A DNA stretch of 48,241 nucleotides from Prochlorococcus sp. AG-673-L20 (GTDB lineage Bacteria; Cyanobacteriota; Cyanobacteriia; PCC-6307; Cyanobiaceae), in the NCBI GenBank assembly GCA_003211135.1, contig QCTN01000010.1:1-48241 (forward strand), written 5' to 3'. The translations under genes were made by a program, and so were the position numbers. The notes beneath the pieces are model-generated. The model was not told where the DNA came from, ran no database searches, and worked only from the letters and a program-made list of their open reading frames with translations. This document shows positions 1-6,056 of the stretch, piece after piece (the first letter of the stretch is position 1; each line of letters begins with the position of its first letter).

Positions 1-65
1 TATTGGTAGTGAAACTAGAACTCCAATAAATAATCCAATTAGAAAATTATTTTTTTTATTTTCCA
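1..65 (-). CDS. Partial small membrane protein (N-terminus only)
   Basis: An ATG at 63-65 on the minus strand opens a frame that runs off the left edge of the window. The visible start is MENKKNNFLIGLFIGVLVSL, a short lysine/asparagine-rich head followed by a hydrophobic stretch that looks like a membrane anchor or signal segment. The rest of the gene is outside the window, so no function can be given. Confidence 0.45.
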
Positions 66-201
66 TATGTTTTTAAGAAACTTTCTTTAAATTTAGTTTG
101 AAAATGATTTAGTAACCATTAAAAGTATATTTGTTGACGATTCGTTGGCAGGTATGAGCCAACAAGTAAAAGCGAATAAAATCGAGTCTGGGTAACTCGC
201 T

Positions 202-262
202 AATTTAACTTGGATTTAATTGAGTCGGGGCGACAGGATTTAAACCTAATACTTAGTGTCTC
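202..262 (-). repeat. tRNA 3'-end repeat, copy A (reverse orientation)
   Basis: Read on the minus strand it contains AGGTTTAAATCCTGTCGCC followed by CCGACTCAATT and AATCCAAGTTA. This is a T-arm, an acceptor-like 3' strand and the same AATCCAAGT tail found in the plus-strand copies near 3.9, 8.9 and 11.3 kb. There is no 5' half, so it is not a functional tRNA. The CGCCCCG end would pair with a CGGGGCG 5' end, as in cyanobacterial tRNA-Pro; that parent is an inference. Confidence 0.6.
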
Positions 263-314
263 TTATTAAGTAGGTCGCTCAAATAATGTTTTTTAAGCTC
301 GAACCTATAATTAT

Positions 315-360
315 TGATTAACAGTTGATCTAAGCTGGATGGATAAACTACTCTTTTTTT
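315..360 (+). repeat. Terminator-linked repeat element, copy 1 (degenerate)
   Basis: It contains TTAACAGTTGATCTAAG followed by a hairpin-like piece and a seven-T run. It resembles the better copies at 2753-2798 and 3657-3699, but the stem is eroded. An ATG follows directly at 361. Confidence 0.5.
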
Positions 361-420
361 ATGGATAAAAGATTTATCGCTAAAAAGATAATGACCCTAA
401 TTATTTCTTTAATTGGTTGA

Positions 421-513
421 ATGAAACGCTTACTACTTTCACGTCTTTTAATTTGTCCCTCAATATTAAGTAGGAGGTTTCCTTTAAAGGTAATTGCAAT
501 ATTATTAAATTAA
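421..513 (+). pseudogene. Truncated ORF starting with the MKRLLL leader
   Basis: A 30-codon frame begins with ATGAAACGCTTACTACT, and its first 22 bases are identical to those of the gene at 1987. It reads MKRLLLSRLLICPS and then becomes an uncharacteristic basic and hydrophobic tail with no mature domain. It follows a 19-codon frame (361-420) without a gap. It looks like a leader copy that has lost its body, rather than a working gene. Confidence 0.45.
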
Positions 514-530
514 ATATTTTATCTTAGATT

Positions 531-1226
531 TTGACATCTGCATCAATCATCTCAAAAAAAGATAAAGCTAGTCTTGAAAAAACTTGGATAATTTATAAAT
601 CCCAGTGGTCCACATTTCTATTTATTTTTGGGATGTTCATTTTAATTTATATAGTATATATCATCGTCAATACTATACTTTCTTTAATTAGTCTAGTACC
701 CCTAACAATTGATCAGTCTGGTACTCTAAGTGCTTTATTTTCTTTTGGAACACAAATACCTAACTTGTTTTTTTATTACTTTCTCTACAATTTATTAGGC
801 TCCTTATTTATGGTTGTACCAGCTTTGTATTTCGACAGAGGTCAAAGAATAACTTGGGAAGTACCTTATAAATTGTTATCCAAAAAATGGATTAGGTTCT
901 CTCTCTCAGGGATTTTCTTTGTAATGGCTTCGACCTTAGGTTATTTTTTTTGTATTATTCCTGGAATAATCATTTCTTTTGTAACTCCAGTATATGTAAA
1001 TAAAATTGCTTGCACTGAGATGCCAATAATCGAAGGATTTACTAGCTCATTTCAGTCAGTTTACAAATCAGAGAAAGTCGTTGAATACATTGCCCTTGTA
1101 GTATTGGCTCATATCATTGTTGCTATACCTAATTGCTTTACTTGTAATTTGGGATCTATTATTACTCATCCAATGATGCAAATATATATATTTCATATGG
1201 CTTATAACAAGGGGATATTAACCTAA
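531..1226 (+). CDS. Multi-pass membrane protein, paralogue of the 11976 gene
   Basis: This 231-residue protein starts at TTG. After a polar head that includes KTWIIYKSQWSTF it has about five to six hydrophobic segments, at roughly 25-55, 70-100, 125-155 and 185-220. It is clearly paralogous to the protein at 11976-12677: both share KS(T)W.IYKSQW near the start, CIIPGI.ISF.TPVYVNKI in the middle and AYNKGIL at the very end. The layout recalls the YciC/DUF975-like membrane families, but I am not certain of the family. No catalytic motif is visible. Function unknown, probably cytoplasmic or thylakoid membrane. Confidence 0.75.
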   Translation: MTSASIISKKDKASLEKTWIIYKSQWSTFLFIFGMFILIYIVYIIVNTILSLISLVPLTIDQSGTLSALFSFGTQIPNLFFYYFLYNLLGSLFMVVPALYFDRGQRITWEVPYKLLSKKWIRFSLSGIFFVMASTLGYFFCIIPGIIISFVTPVYVNKIACTEMPIIEGFTSSFQSVYKSEKVVEYIALVVLAHIIVAIPNCFTCNLGSIITHPMMQIYIFHMAYNKGILT

Positions 1227-1298
1227 ATTAATTTTCAATGTAGGAAACTTTATCTCTTGTTTATATCCTCTATTAAATTGCAAATAGTTGATAATTAA

Positions 1299-1634
1299 AT
1301 GAAACGCTTACTACTTGCACCGCTATTATTAACGATCTCTGGATGTGGCTATTTATCTATGATGAATCAGTCTCAGGATTACACAAAAACTTTAAGATAT
1401 AGTGATTTTATAGATGCGGTTCAAGAAAAAGAAATAAGTCGAGTTCTTATCTCCCCAGACAATGGAACAGCACAAGTTATAGGAGAAGATGGAGTACGTT
1501 ATGAAGTTAATCTTGCACCAGATAAAGATCTTTTAAAAATTCTCACTGAAAATAATGTTGATATAGCAGTTACACCAACAAGTATTAAAAAAGGTAATCC
1601 ATTTAAAGAATTTTTGAATTACTTTTTCAAATGA
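1299..1634 (+). CDS. Lipoprotein carrying an isolated FtsH external-domain-like module
   Basis: The protein is 111 residues. Residues 1-16 form a lipoprotein signal (MKRLLLAPLLLTISGC) with lipobox ISGC. The mature part (about 25-97) contains LRYSDFIDAVQEKEISRVLI, NGTAQVIGEDG, VNLAPDKDLLKIL and NNVDIAVTP. From family knowledge this matches the N-terminal periplasmic/lumenal domain of cyanobacterial FtsH proteases. After PTSIKKG the protein stops at FLNYFFK, so the second membrane helix, the AAA+ ATPase and the zinc protease are absent. It is the first gene of an ATGA-overlapped chain with 1631 and 1987. Inference: it could bind FtsH hexamers or FtsH substrates at the membrane. Alternatively it is a decaying capture of an ftsH 5' end behind a mobile leader. 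Confidence 0.75.
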   Translation: MKRLLLAPLLLTISGCGYLSMMNQSQDYTKTLRYSDFIDAVQEKEISRVLISPDNGTAQVIGEDGVRYEVNLAPDKDLLKILTENNVDIAVTPTSIKKGNPFKEFLNYFFK

Positions 1635-1990
1635 AACACTTATTAATCCCACTAATAGCAATCCTCGCCTTGCCTATTGCTGTTAATACAGGACCAGCAT
1701 CAAGATATAAAGCCACTTGTGATGATCATCCTTGTACTGAAAACGAGCTAACTGCATTGCGATTAGTAAATGAAAACTATGGTAAACAGTTAGAAAACAA
1801 ACTTATTAATAACACCCATTATTCACATCCTTGGTATTTCATCTACAAACAAAGAGAATGTATTTTTAGAGTTTATGCCAAGGAAGATATGCCAACTCAT
1901 ACAGCAAACATGGAAACTTTTACTATTGATATTTGCAATAAAACAATAAAAGCAATGTGGTTACCTGATGTATATCTAGAAATTAAATGA
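1631..1990 (+). CDS. Small exported protein of unknown function
   Basis: The product is 119 residues and starts within the stop codon of the FtsH-domain gene (ATGA overlap). Residues 1-18 (MKHLLIPLIAILALPIAVNT) form a Sec-type signal. The mature part has cysteines in the context CDDHPC near residues 30-35, another near 77 (RECIF) and one near 102 (DICNK), so it could form disulfides outside the cytoplasm. The leader is a diverged version of the MKRLLL leader. I do not recognise the mature domain. Confidence 0.65.
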   Translation: MKHLLIPLIAILALPIAVNTGPASRYKATCDDHPCTENELTALRLVNENYGKQLENKLINNTHYSHPWYFIYKQRECIFRVYAKEDMPTHTANMETFTIDICNKTIKAMWLPDVYLEIK

Positions 1991-2235
1991 AACGCTTACT
2001 ACTTTCACTACTAGCAGCCCTCGCTTTCATGACACCTCTCTACTCATGTCCAATAGAGGGTCAAGATAAAGACCAACTTCTAAGTGAGTTATGCAATATA
2101 GGTGATGGCAAATGGGAATCTAACAGACTTAATGAAATGATTATTCTCGCTAAGTATGAGAAGTTACCTCCTGAAGGCACTAAGAAAGGTAATCGCACAC
2201 TTGCAGCATTAATTTGTGAGTTTGGGTATCTCTGA
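1987..2235 (+). CDS. Small exported protein with MKRLLL leader
   Basis: The product is 82 residues and overlaps the previous stop by ATGA. It begins MKRLLLSLLAALAFMTPLYS, a signal peptide. The remainder is small and contains C21, C36 and C77. The charged centre (NRLNEMIILAKYEKLPPEG) looks helical. Function unknown. Two similar leader genes precede it, and its stop overlaps a fourth leader start at 2235. The three complete genes are probably translated as a coupled unit. Confidence 0.6.
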   Translation: MKRLLLSLLAALAFMTPLYSCPIEGQDKDQLLSELCNIGDGKWESNRLNEMIILAKYEKLPPEGTKKGNRTLAALICEFGYL

Positions 2236-2267
2236 TGAAACGCTTACTAGTTGAACCGCTATATTAA
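2235..2267 (+). pseudogene. Bodiless copy of the MKRLL leader
   Basis: ATGAAACGCTTACTA at 2235 opens a ten-codon frame (MKRLLVEPLY) and then stops. The DNA follows the leader of the 1299 gene closely for about 40 bases, including ACCGCTAT and ACGAT, with small indels that break the frame. It runs straight into a truncated TTGACAGTCGATTTAA element. It is best read as a leader copy with no mature domain. Confidence 0.5.
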
Positions 2268-2272
2268 TTACG

Positions 2273-2290
2273 ATTGACAGTCGATTTAAA
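2273..2290 (+). repeat. Terminator-linked repeat element, copy 2 (truncated)
   Basis: ATTGACAGTCGATTTAA matches the first 17 bases of the element. The hairpin half is missing. It sits between the bodiless leader at 2235 and the membrane-protein gene at 2311. Confidence 0.55.
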
Positions 2291-2310
2291 ATTAAATTAT
2301 TTTTAGGGTA

Positions 2311-2562
2311 ATGGAATCAATACTTTTTTTTATAATTTTTAGCGGGATCTGGGCTGTTGCCGATGCTATATTTGCACCAATTTTTTCAAGCTTATTAGGT
2401 ATTAGCGAAGGTTCCTCAGAATGCATTGTAGGAATTATTCTTGGAGCAATTGCTGGTTTCGTTTTTGGACCTGTTATCGCATTTAGCTTGGAACAGAAAG
2501 CATCTAGTTGGATAGCTACTATTTGTCTTATCGTCTCAAGTTTCATAGCAAGTAGTTTTTGA
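2311..2562 (+). CDS. Small hydrophobic membrane protein
   Basis: This 83-residue protein is almost entirely hydrophobic, with three likely membrane segments (about 2-28, 37-60 and 65-83), many glycines (GIILGAIAGFVFGP) and only a few charges. The opposite strand is also open over most of the length. The plus-strand frame is preferred because its product is a coherent membrane protein and because repeat elements flank it in the plus orientation. Function unknown. Confidence 0.5.
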   Translation: MESILFFIIFSGIWAVADAIFAPIFSSLLGISEGSSECIVGIILGAIAGFVFGPVIAFSLEQKASSWIATICLIVSSFIASSF

Positions 2563-2583
2563 TTGACAGTCGATCTAATATGG
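2562..2583 (+). repeat. Terminator-linked repeat element, copy 3 (5' half)
   Basis: ATTGACAGTCGATCTAATATG starts on the last base of the preceding gene's stop codon. The expected GAGG stem is replaced by unrelated sequence, so this copy is unlikely to terminate transcription. Confidence 0.55.
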
Positions 2584-2752
2584 AGAGCGGCTCGAGAAGT
2601 TAGGATTTATGATGACTCTTTAAATTTCCATATTAATTAAATATTTTTATGTTTTCTTTAAATAACTATAGTCTCAATCTTATTAATTCTCTTATTTATT
2701 ACTGGTATATTCTTTATTATATTTTTAGTTACAAGAAAGAAATGAGGTTCAA

Positions 2753-2798
2753 TATTGAAAGTCGATCTAACATAGAGGAATAAAAACCTCTTTTTTTG
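2753..2798 (+). terminator. Terminator-linked repeat element, copy 4 (intact hairpin)
   Basis: TTGAAAGTCGATCTAAC is followed by ATAGAGG-AATAAAAA-CCTCTTTTTTT. The AGAGG/CCTCT stem with a seven-T run is a good Rho-independent terminator for plus-strand transcription. A GTG codon lies directly after the T run. Confidence 0.7.
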
Positions 2799-2847
2799 TG
2801 AAATTACTACAAATATTTTTTCTGTATATCGGTAAATATGCTGATTT

Positions 2848-3075
2848 TCAAGGATAAAAGTCCACTTTCCAACGCATTACGCAATAACTAAGAGGGTTAT
2901 ATCCATTGCAATTCCAAAACTTGAATATTTTTACAGAAAAGTGATGGAAATTAGCATCATTAAAAAATGCCCAACCAAAATAAATAGCAAATGCAGAAAC
3001 AACAAACGCAGCATATTGAAGCCAATGCGTTCCAGACTTATCTACACCATTTTTGTCAAAATTAGATTTACTCAT
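2848..3075 (-). CDS. HLIP-associated small membrane protein (KNGVDxSGTHWLQYAAF family)
   Basis: The product is 75 residues: a polar head with FDKNGVDKSGTHWLQYAAF, one membrane segment (about 18-40, VVSAFAIYFGWAFF) and a tail with NCNGYN. It starts one base past the stop of the HLIP gene at 3076-3330, so the two genes abut and should be co-transcribed. A paralogue lies at 14954-15151 without an HLIP partner. The function is unknown; the adjacency suggests a role in pigment-protein membranes. Confidence 0.75.
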   Translation of the reverse strand: MSKSNFDKNGVDKSGTHWLQYAAFVVSAFAIYFGWAFFNDANFHHFSVKIFKFWNCNGYNPLSYCVMRWKVDFYP

Positions 3076-3330
3076 TTAAAGGATTGGATATGCTATCCAA
3101 CCAAATAAACTGTAGTTAATAATCACAGCCATAAATCCAATCATTGCAAGTCTGCCATTAGTTCTTTCAGCAATAAACCAATAACTATTTGGCCATTCAA
3201 ATTTAGACGTATTGGATATTTGATCTTCTGAAAGTGGCTTCTCTTTAAGAGTATTGTCCTGATCAAGATAATAATTACTATCTGGGTAATAGCTTTCGCT
3301 TCTAATATTGTCTTCTTTTTTTTCAATCAT
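3076..3330 (-). CDS. hli: High-light-inducible protein (HLIP)
   Basis: This 84-residue protein has one C-terminal chlorophyll-binding helix with the family signature AERTNGRLAMIGFMAV (about residues 54-69), preceded by a 50-residue acidic/polar extension. HLIPs are single-helix relatives of plant LHC proteins. They bind chlorophyll and carotenoid in the thylakoid membrane and protect photosystems during light stress and assembly. The E-x-x-N-G-R-x-A-M-I-G-F ligand motif is intact. The upstream region (minus strand, about 3340-3370) contains TTTTACAATT, only a half-match to an HLR1 box. It forms a two-gene unit with 2848-3075. Confidence 0.93.
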   Translation of the reverse strand: MIEKKEDNIRSESYYPDSNYYLDQDNTLKEKPLSEDQISNTSKFEWPNSYWFIAERTNGRLAMIGFMAVIINYSLFGWIAYPIL

Positions 3331-3477
3331 TTTATTAGAAATTTGAACTTTAATTATTTTAAATTGTAAAAGTATAAATAGGTTAAAAGACTATTTTTAA
3401 ATATTTGAGCAGGAAGCTATATGTAATCCACATAATAAAAGTCAATATTACTATTATTTAGTAAATACAAAATCTCG

Positions 3478-3654
3478 ATGAAATCTCTACTTTCAAGCAA
3501 AAGATCAAAAGCAATATTAGGTATTGGGATAGTTGCTATCGGTATAGGTGCAATATCAAAAAAGGTTATTAGCTACCCAGCTGGAGGATGCATGAAGGAT
3601 ATTCAAGAAATGACATTTAATAACAAAGGAATCAATAATAATTTTTTCCTATAA
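3478..3654 (+). CDS. Small protein with one membrane segment
   Basis: A 58-codon frame starts at ATG 3478. It has a basic head (MKSLLSSKRSK), a hydrophobic stretch at about 12-27 (AILGIGIVAIGIGAI) and a polar tail with one cysteine (PAGGCMKDIQEM). The positive-then-hydrophobic arrangement suggests a membrane-anchored peptide with its tail outside. It is followed after a few bases by a hairpin. Not recognised. Confidence 0.45.
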   Translation: MKSLLSSKRSKAILGIGIVAIGIGAISKKVISYPAGGCMKDIQEMTFNNKGINNNFFL

Positions 3655-3656
3655 AT

Positions 3657-3699
3657 AAAAAAGAGGGTTTTATCCCTCTATGTTAGATCCACTGTCAAT
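3657..3699 (-). terminator. Terminator-linked repeat element, copy 5 (intact, minus strand)
   Basis: On the minus strand ATTGACAGTGGATCTAAC is followed by ATAGAGGGATAAAACCCTC and a T run. AGAGGG and CCCTCT pair perfectly over six bases. It is oriented to stop minus-strand transcription and separates the island genes on its two sides. Confidence 0.7.
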
Positions 3700-3732
3700 A
3701 ATGTTTATCAGAAATCTACGATCTAGTGTTCA

Positions 3733-3757
3733 TAGAGCACTAGGTTGCAGGCGGGCG
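3733..3757 (+). repeat. Fragment of the tRNA 3'-end repeat
   Basis: ATAGAGCACTAGGTTGCAGG matches the left part of the repeat (GAGCACTAGGTCGCAGG) and then switches to unrelated sequence (CGGGCGACAAACGG). It looks like a recombined or truncated copy about 170 bases from the fuller copy at 3905. Confidence 0.4.
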
Positions 3758-4050
3758 ACAAACGGCCGAGGATTTGTATATTTAAGGATAATTTTGTATA
3801 CCTTTGACATGTTTTTGAGACTCACAACTTCTATGATATTGCAACTTACTTGCCATAGCCTGACTTGTTTATTTAGGTTACTGTCTCAAATTGGAGGGCG
3901 GGTACTTTGGAAGCACTAGGTCGCAGGTTTGAATCCTTTCAACCCTACTCTAATAATCCAAGTCATAAAATGTTTTACCAGGCTTACTTTTTATTTGGTA
4001 AAATTAGTTAACACATAAAGTGGTTAGATAGTGAAAATACTGAGTGATTA
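3758..4050. other. Intergenic stretch with tRNA-3' repeat, no gene
   Basis: No credible coding frame was found. An open frame at 3680-3919 crosses repeat DNA and is rejected. The stretch contains the tRNA-3' repeat copy at 3905-3968 and, just after it, an inverted repeat (TTTTACCA ... TTGGTAAAA, about 3972-4003). Confidence 0.5.
3905..3968 (+). repeat. tRNA 3'-end repeat, copy B
   Basis: TTTGGAAGCACTAGGTCGC, then AGGTTTGAATCCTTTCAACC, then CTCTAATAATCCAAGTCA. The T-loop core TTTGAAT and the CC after it resemble a tRNA T-arm. The 5' side is unrelated, so this is a partial tRNA copy and not a gene. The tail is shared base for base with the copy at 11242-11302. Confidence 0.7.
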
Positions 4051-4989
4051 TTACTTTTGAGGAGAGAAAATTAGGATATTCAGTTTTCTGTCATAAATCC
4101 AATTCCACTTGTATGACTCAAAGTCTTTCAATTCCTTTGACTTATCATATTTTGTTATGAAGTTCTGCAAAGATTTGGAACGTTCCAAATATCCTGGATG
4201 TGTACTTTCTTTATCTGTATCAACATCCCATTGGGACTTTTCTGCAATAAAAGTGATCTCATTAAGACATGTCTCCTTTGCGAAACCAGCATTTATCATC
4301 ATCTTTGCAGCATTATTATCAGCAATCATTTCAGACTCTCTACCCAACTCTTTTTGCAAAACTTCTTTAATCTCATCTTTTTTATCTTGAACTTTTTCAT
4401 CATTCTTATTTGTTTTATCAGAATCAATTAGTATTTCAGCTTTATTATTATCTTTTAGTTTTTTGAGTTTTTCTGATAACTTGATTGATTGTTTAATGTG
4501 ATCATTAAAAACTATATGGGATAATTCATGTCCAACTATGCAACCTAAGTAATCTGTTTTTCCTTTATACATAAGAAAAGATGATTTACTAAGCCAGACC
4601 ACATCATTCCAGGCATAAGCCTCTATACCGCTGTATAAATATGATTGATTTAGAAGCTCATTAATATTTACCCCATTGACTTTTTTATGGTTCTTATATG
4701 GATCTAAATTCCTGTAATACCAACATCCATCTTTTTCACATAATCCTAATTCCTCTGCTCTATATTCCATATAAATTCCGCCCGCTATAGAAAATGGAAT
4801 CTCTTTATCACCTAGATCATTTTTTGATGCTATTTTATCAACTATTTTTTTTATTTTTTTATATTCTTTTGGCATAAAATAAGTTGAATTATTTCTCAAA
4901 TGATTAGTTAAATAGAAAAAAGAAAAAGTTACGATAAAAATTCCAGTAAAAATTTTTAATGGATGTCTGTTTTTTAAATTTTTAATCAT
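4051..4989 (-). CDS. Membrane-anchored M48-type zinc metalloprotease
   Basis: The protein is 312 residues. One N-terminal membrane segment (about 11-28) is followed by an external domain. The zinc site is HELSH (154-158, in GCIVGHELSHIVFNDH), and the likely third ligand lies in ESEMIADNNAAKMM (E220, D224). This ExxAD arrangement is typical of M48 (Ste24/HtpX/Oma1-like) peptidases. EAYAWNDVVWLS before the HExxH matches the M48 substrate-edge region. A lysine-rich, likely helical insert (about 165-215) separates the two motifs. It stands alone on the minus strand and probably degrades misfolded membrane or periplasmic proteins. Subfamily uncertain. Confidence 0.82.
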   Translation of the reverse strand: MIKNLKNRHPLKIFTGIFIVTFSFFYLTNHLRNNSTYFMPKEYKKIKKIVDKIASKNDLGDKEIPFSIAGGIYMEYRAEELGLCEKDGCWYYRNLDPYKNHKKVNGVNINELLNQSYLYSGIEAYAWNDVVWLSKSSFLMYKGKTDYLGCIVGHELSHIVFNDHIKQSIKLSEKLKKLKDNNKAEILIDSDKTNKNDEKVQDKKDEIKEVLQKELGRESEMIADNNAAKMMINAGFAKETCLNEITFIAEKSQWDVDTDKESTHPGYLERSKSLQNFITKYDKSKELKDFESYKWNWIYDRKLNILIFSPQK

Positions 4990-5104
4990 CTAAATACTAA
5001 ATTTCTTTCTAATAAATTAACTTGAAAAAAGAAATTAAAGTATTTATAAAAATGGTTATTAATATTGTCAAAAAAAAAAAAAGGGTATAAAAAGTCGACA
5101 GATA

Positions 5105-5245
5105 GTGAATAGATACTCAAAACATAAACTATCTAACTTTGCATTTTTAGCGATCGGAGCAAGATTAAAAGCAATTAAAAAGTACCAATTACTAAAAGAA
5201 TATTTTTGTCATTCTTACGTTAGCTCGGAAATTATCTCGAATTAA
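5105..5245 (+). CDS. Possible 46-residue basic peptide
   Basis: A GTG-started frame encodes a lysine/tyrosine-rich peptide (MNRYSKHKLSNFAFLAIGAR...) that ends against repeat element copy 6. There is no clear ribosome binding site and no recognised family. It may be chance. Confidence 0.2.
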   Translation: MNRYSKHKLSNFAFLAIGARLKAIKKYQLLKEYFCHSYVSSEIISN

Positions 5246-5284
5246 AAGAGGGTTTTTATCACTTTATGTTAGATCGAATGTCAA
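5244..5284 (-). repeat. Terminator-linked repeat element, copy 6
   Basis: On the minus strand TTGACATTCGATCTAACAT is followed by AAAGTGATAAAAACCCTC and four Ts. The stem is partly lost, so termination would be weak. It lies downstream of the minus-strand group at 5320-5941. Confidence 0.6.
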
Positions 5285-5319
5285 TCAATATATATTTAAT
5301 TCTCATCCACTACCTTTCC

Positions 5320-5541
5320 TCAATACTCTCTTGCTATTACATCTAAATACCTAAGAATATCTTTTTTTAATAGATCTGTTTGCTCCAAATAATTAAAAAG
5401 AGTTCATATTTGTTCAATAGTATTTTCTTCTAATTCCTTTATTAGACTATCTATTAGCTCTATCTTATATCCATCAGGAACTTCTACGTACGCTAAGACT
5501 GTTGATCTTGTTGCATTTGTTTTTTCTTTAGTCTTTCGTAT
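5320..5541 (-). pseudogene. Interrupted small ORF
   Basis: A minus-strand frame without a start codon reads TVLAYVEVPDGYKIELIDSL and KELEENTIEQI, meets an in-frame TGA at 5404-5406, and then continues coherently in the same frame with LFNYLEQTDLLKKDILRYLD up to a stop at 5320-5322. The composition on both sides of the TGA looks protein-like. The left end overlaps the gene at 5493-5681. It is probably a decayed third member of the 5493-5941 group. Confidence 0.3.
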
Positions 5542-5681
5542 TCAACGTGCAGAACACCTAAACGCCAAGCATCTTTCAATCCTTTTACTCCTCCCATTAG
5601 GAGTTTTGCATCTGAAGGTGAATGTGACTTCATGTTCAAGAAATCTTTTTGCCAAGATTTGTCATTCCATTTATTAGTCAT
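5493..5681 (-). CDS. Small soluble protein of unknown function
   Basis: The product is 62 residues, polar and lysine/glutamine-rich, with KLLMGGVKGLKDAWRLGVLH and a charged, probably helical C-terminus. It starts inside the stop codon of the 5678-5845 gene (ATGA overlap), so the two are translationally coupled. No domain recognised. Confidence 0.55.
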   Translation of the reverse strand: MTNKWNDKSWQKDFLNMKSHSPSDAKLLMGGVKGLKDAWRLGVLHVEYERLKKKQMQQDQQS

Positions 5682-5845
5682 TTAACTAGTTCAAGTTTAT
5701 AAACTATATCTATGCAGTTATTAGCTTTATCCAATTCTCTAGTCCATTCTGTATTTAACATCTTTGCAAACTCTTCTAAACTTGAAACTTTATAAAAAGA
5801 AAGAGACTTGTAATCATTAATTTTTACCAAGTCATAATTAAGCAT
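5678..5845 (-). CDS. Small protein of unknown function, coupled to 5493
   Basis: A 55-codon frame reads MLNYDLVKINDYKSLSFYKV then SSLEEFAKMLNTEW. It is preceded by a strong ribosome binding site (AAGGAGATGG, five bases before the ATG), which is unusual for this AT-rich region and supports it as a real gene. Its TGA overlaps the ATG of the next gene. No membrane segment and no recognised family. Confidence 0.55.
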   Translation of the reverse strand: MLNYDLVKINDYKSLSFYKVSSLEEFAKMLNTEWTRELDKANNCIDIVYKLELVK

Positions 5846-5860
5846 GATTCCATCTCCTTA

Positions 5861-5941
5861 TTATTTTAAACATTGCTCAACAGTCTCTTTATAACATTGA
5901 AAAGAGCAATCAAAGGTGCAAAATATAAAAAACTTTTCCAT
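5861..5941 (-). CDS. Cysteine-rich 26-residue peptide
   Basis: A 26-codon frame encodes MEKFFIFCTFDCSFQC followed by YKETVEQCLK. The four cysteines fall at 8, 12, 16 and 24. It begins two bases after the T run of repeat element copy 7 and ends 15 bases before the well-marked start at 5845. A CxxxCxxxC spacing in so short a frame could mean a metal-binding or disulfide peptide, or an upstream leader peptide; the small size leaves chance open. Confidence 0.35.
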   Translation of the reverse strand: MEKFFIFCTFDCSFQCYKETVEQCLK

Positions 5942-5942
5942 G

Positions 5943-5985
5943 AAAAAAAGAGTTTTATTCCTCCAATTTAGATCGACTCTTAATA
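5943..5985 (-). repeat. Terminator-linked repeat element, copy 7
   Basis: On the minus strand AAGAGTCGATCTAAATTGGA is followed by GGAATAAAACTCTTTTTTT. The 5' box is diverged (TTAAGAGTCGATCTAAA), but a weak hairpin and a seven-T run remain. It lies 72 bases past the stop of the 6057 gene and two bases before the ATG of the cysteine-rich peptide. Confidence 0.55.
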
Positions 5986-6056
5986 CTAACTATTAGCGGT
6001 GCAAATAGTAATCGATATTAGTAGTTTCCATCCCATAAATGAGTTATTTAAATTCT

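Larger units (their letters stand above)
66..360. other. Gene-free island DNA with repeat copies
   Basis: No convincing gene lies here. The stretch holds a short inverted repeat (GTTGGC at 144-149 and GCCAAC at 158-163, 8-base loop), a minus-strand copy of the tRNA-3'-end repeat (202-262) and a degenerate copy of the TTGACAGTCGATCTAAC element (315-360). Confidence 0.6.

Noticed and set aside
361..420. Nineteen-codon frame ending just before the 421 leader
   Set aside because: No ribosome binding site, no recognisable pattern, and it begins on the T run of a repeat element; too short to support.
2292..2546. Minus-strand frame opposite the 2311 membrane protein
   Set aside because: It is the antisense of a hydrophobic gene, and its composition (many prolines and isoleucines without a pattern) is what antisense reading gives.
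2671..2745. Hydrophobic 24-codon frame (VSILLILLFITGIFFIIFLV) resembling a photosystem small subunit
   Set aside because: There is no ATG, GTG or TTG start in frame, and it does not match PsbM, PsbI, PetN or similar subunits that I know.
3680..3919. Open frame of 79 codons
   Set aside because: It runs through repeat element copy 5, a tRNA-3' fragment and part of tRNA-3' repeat copy B; the translation has no protein-like pattern.
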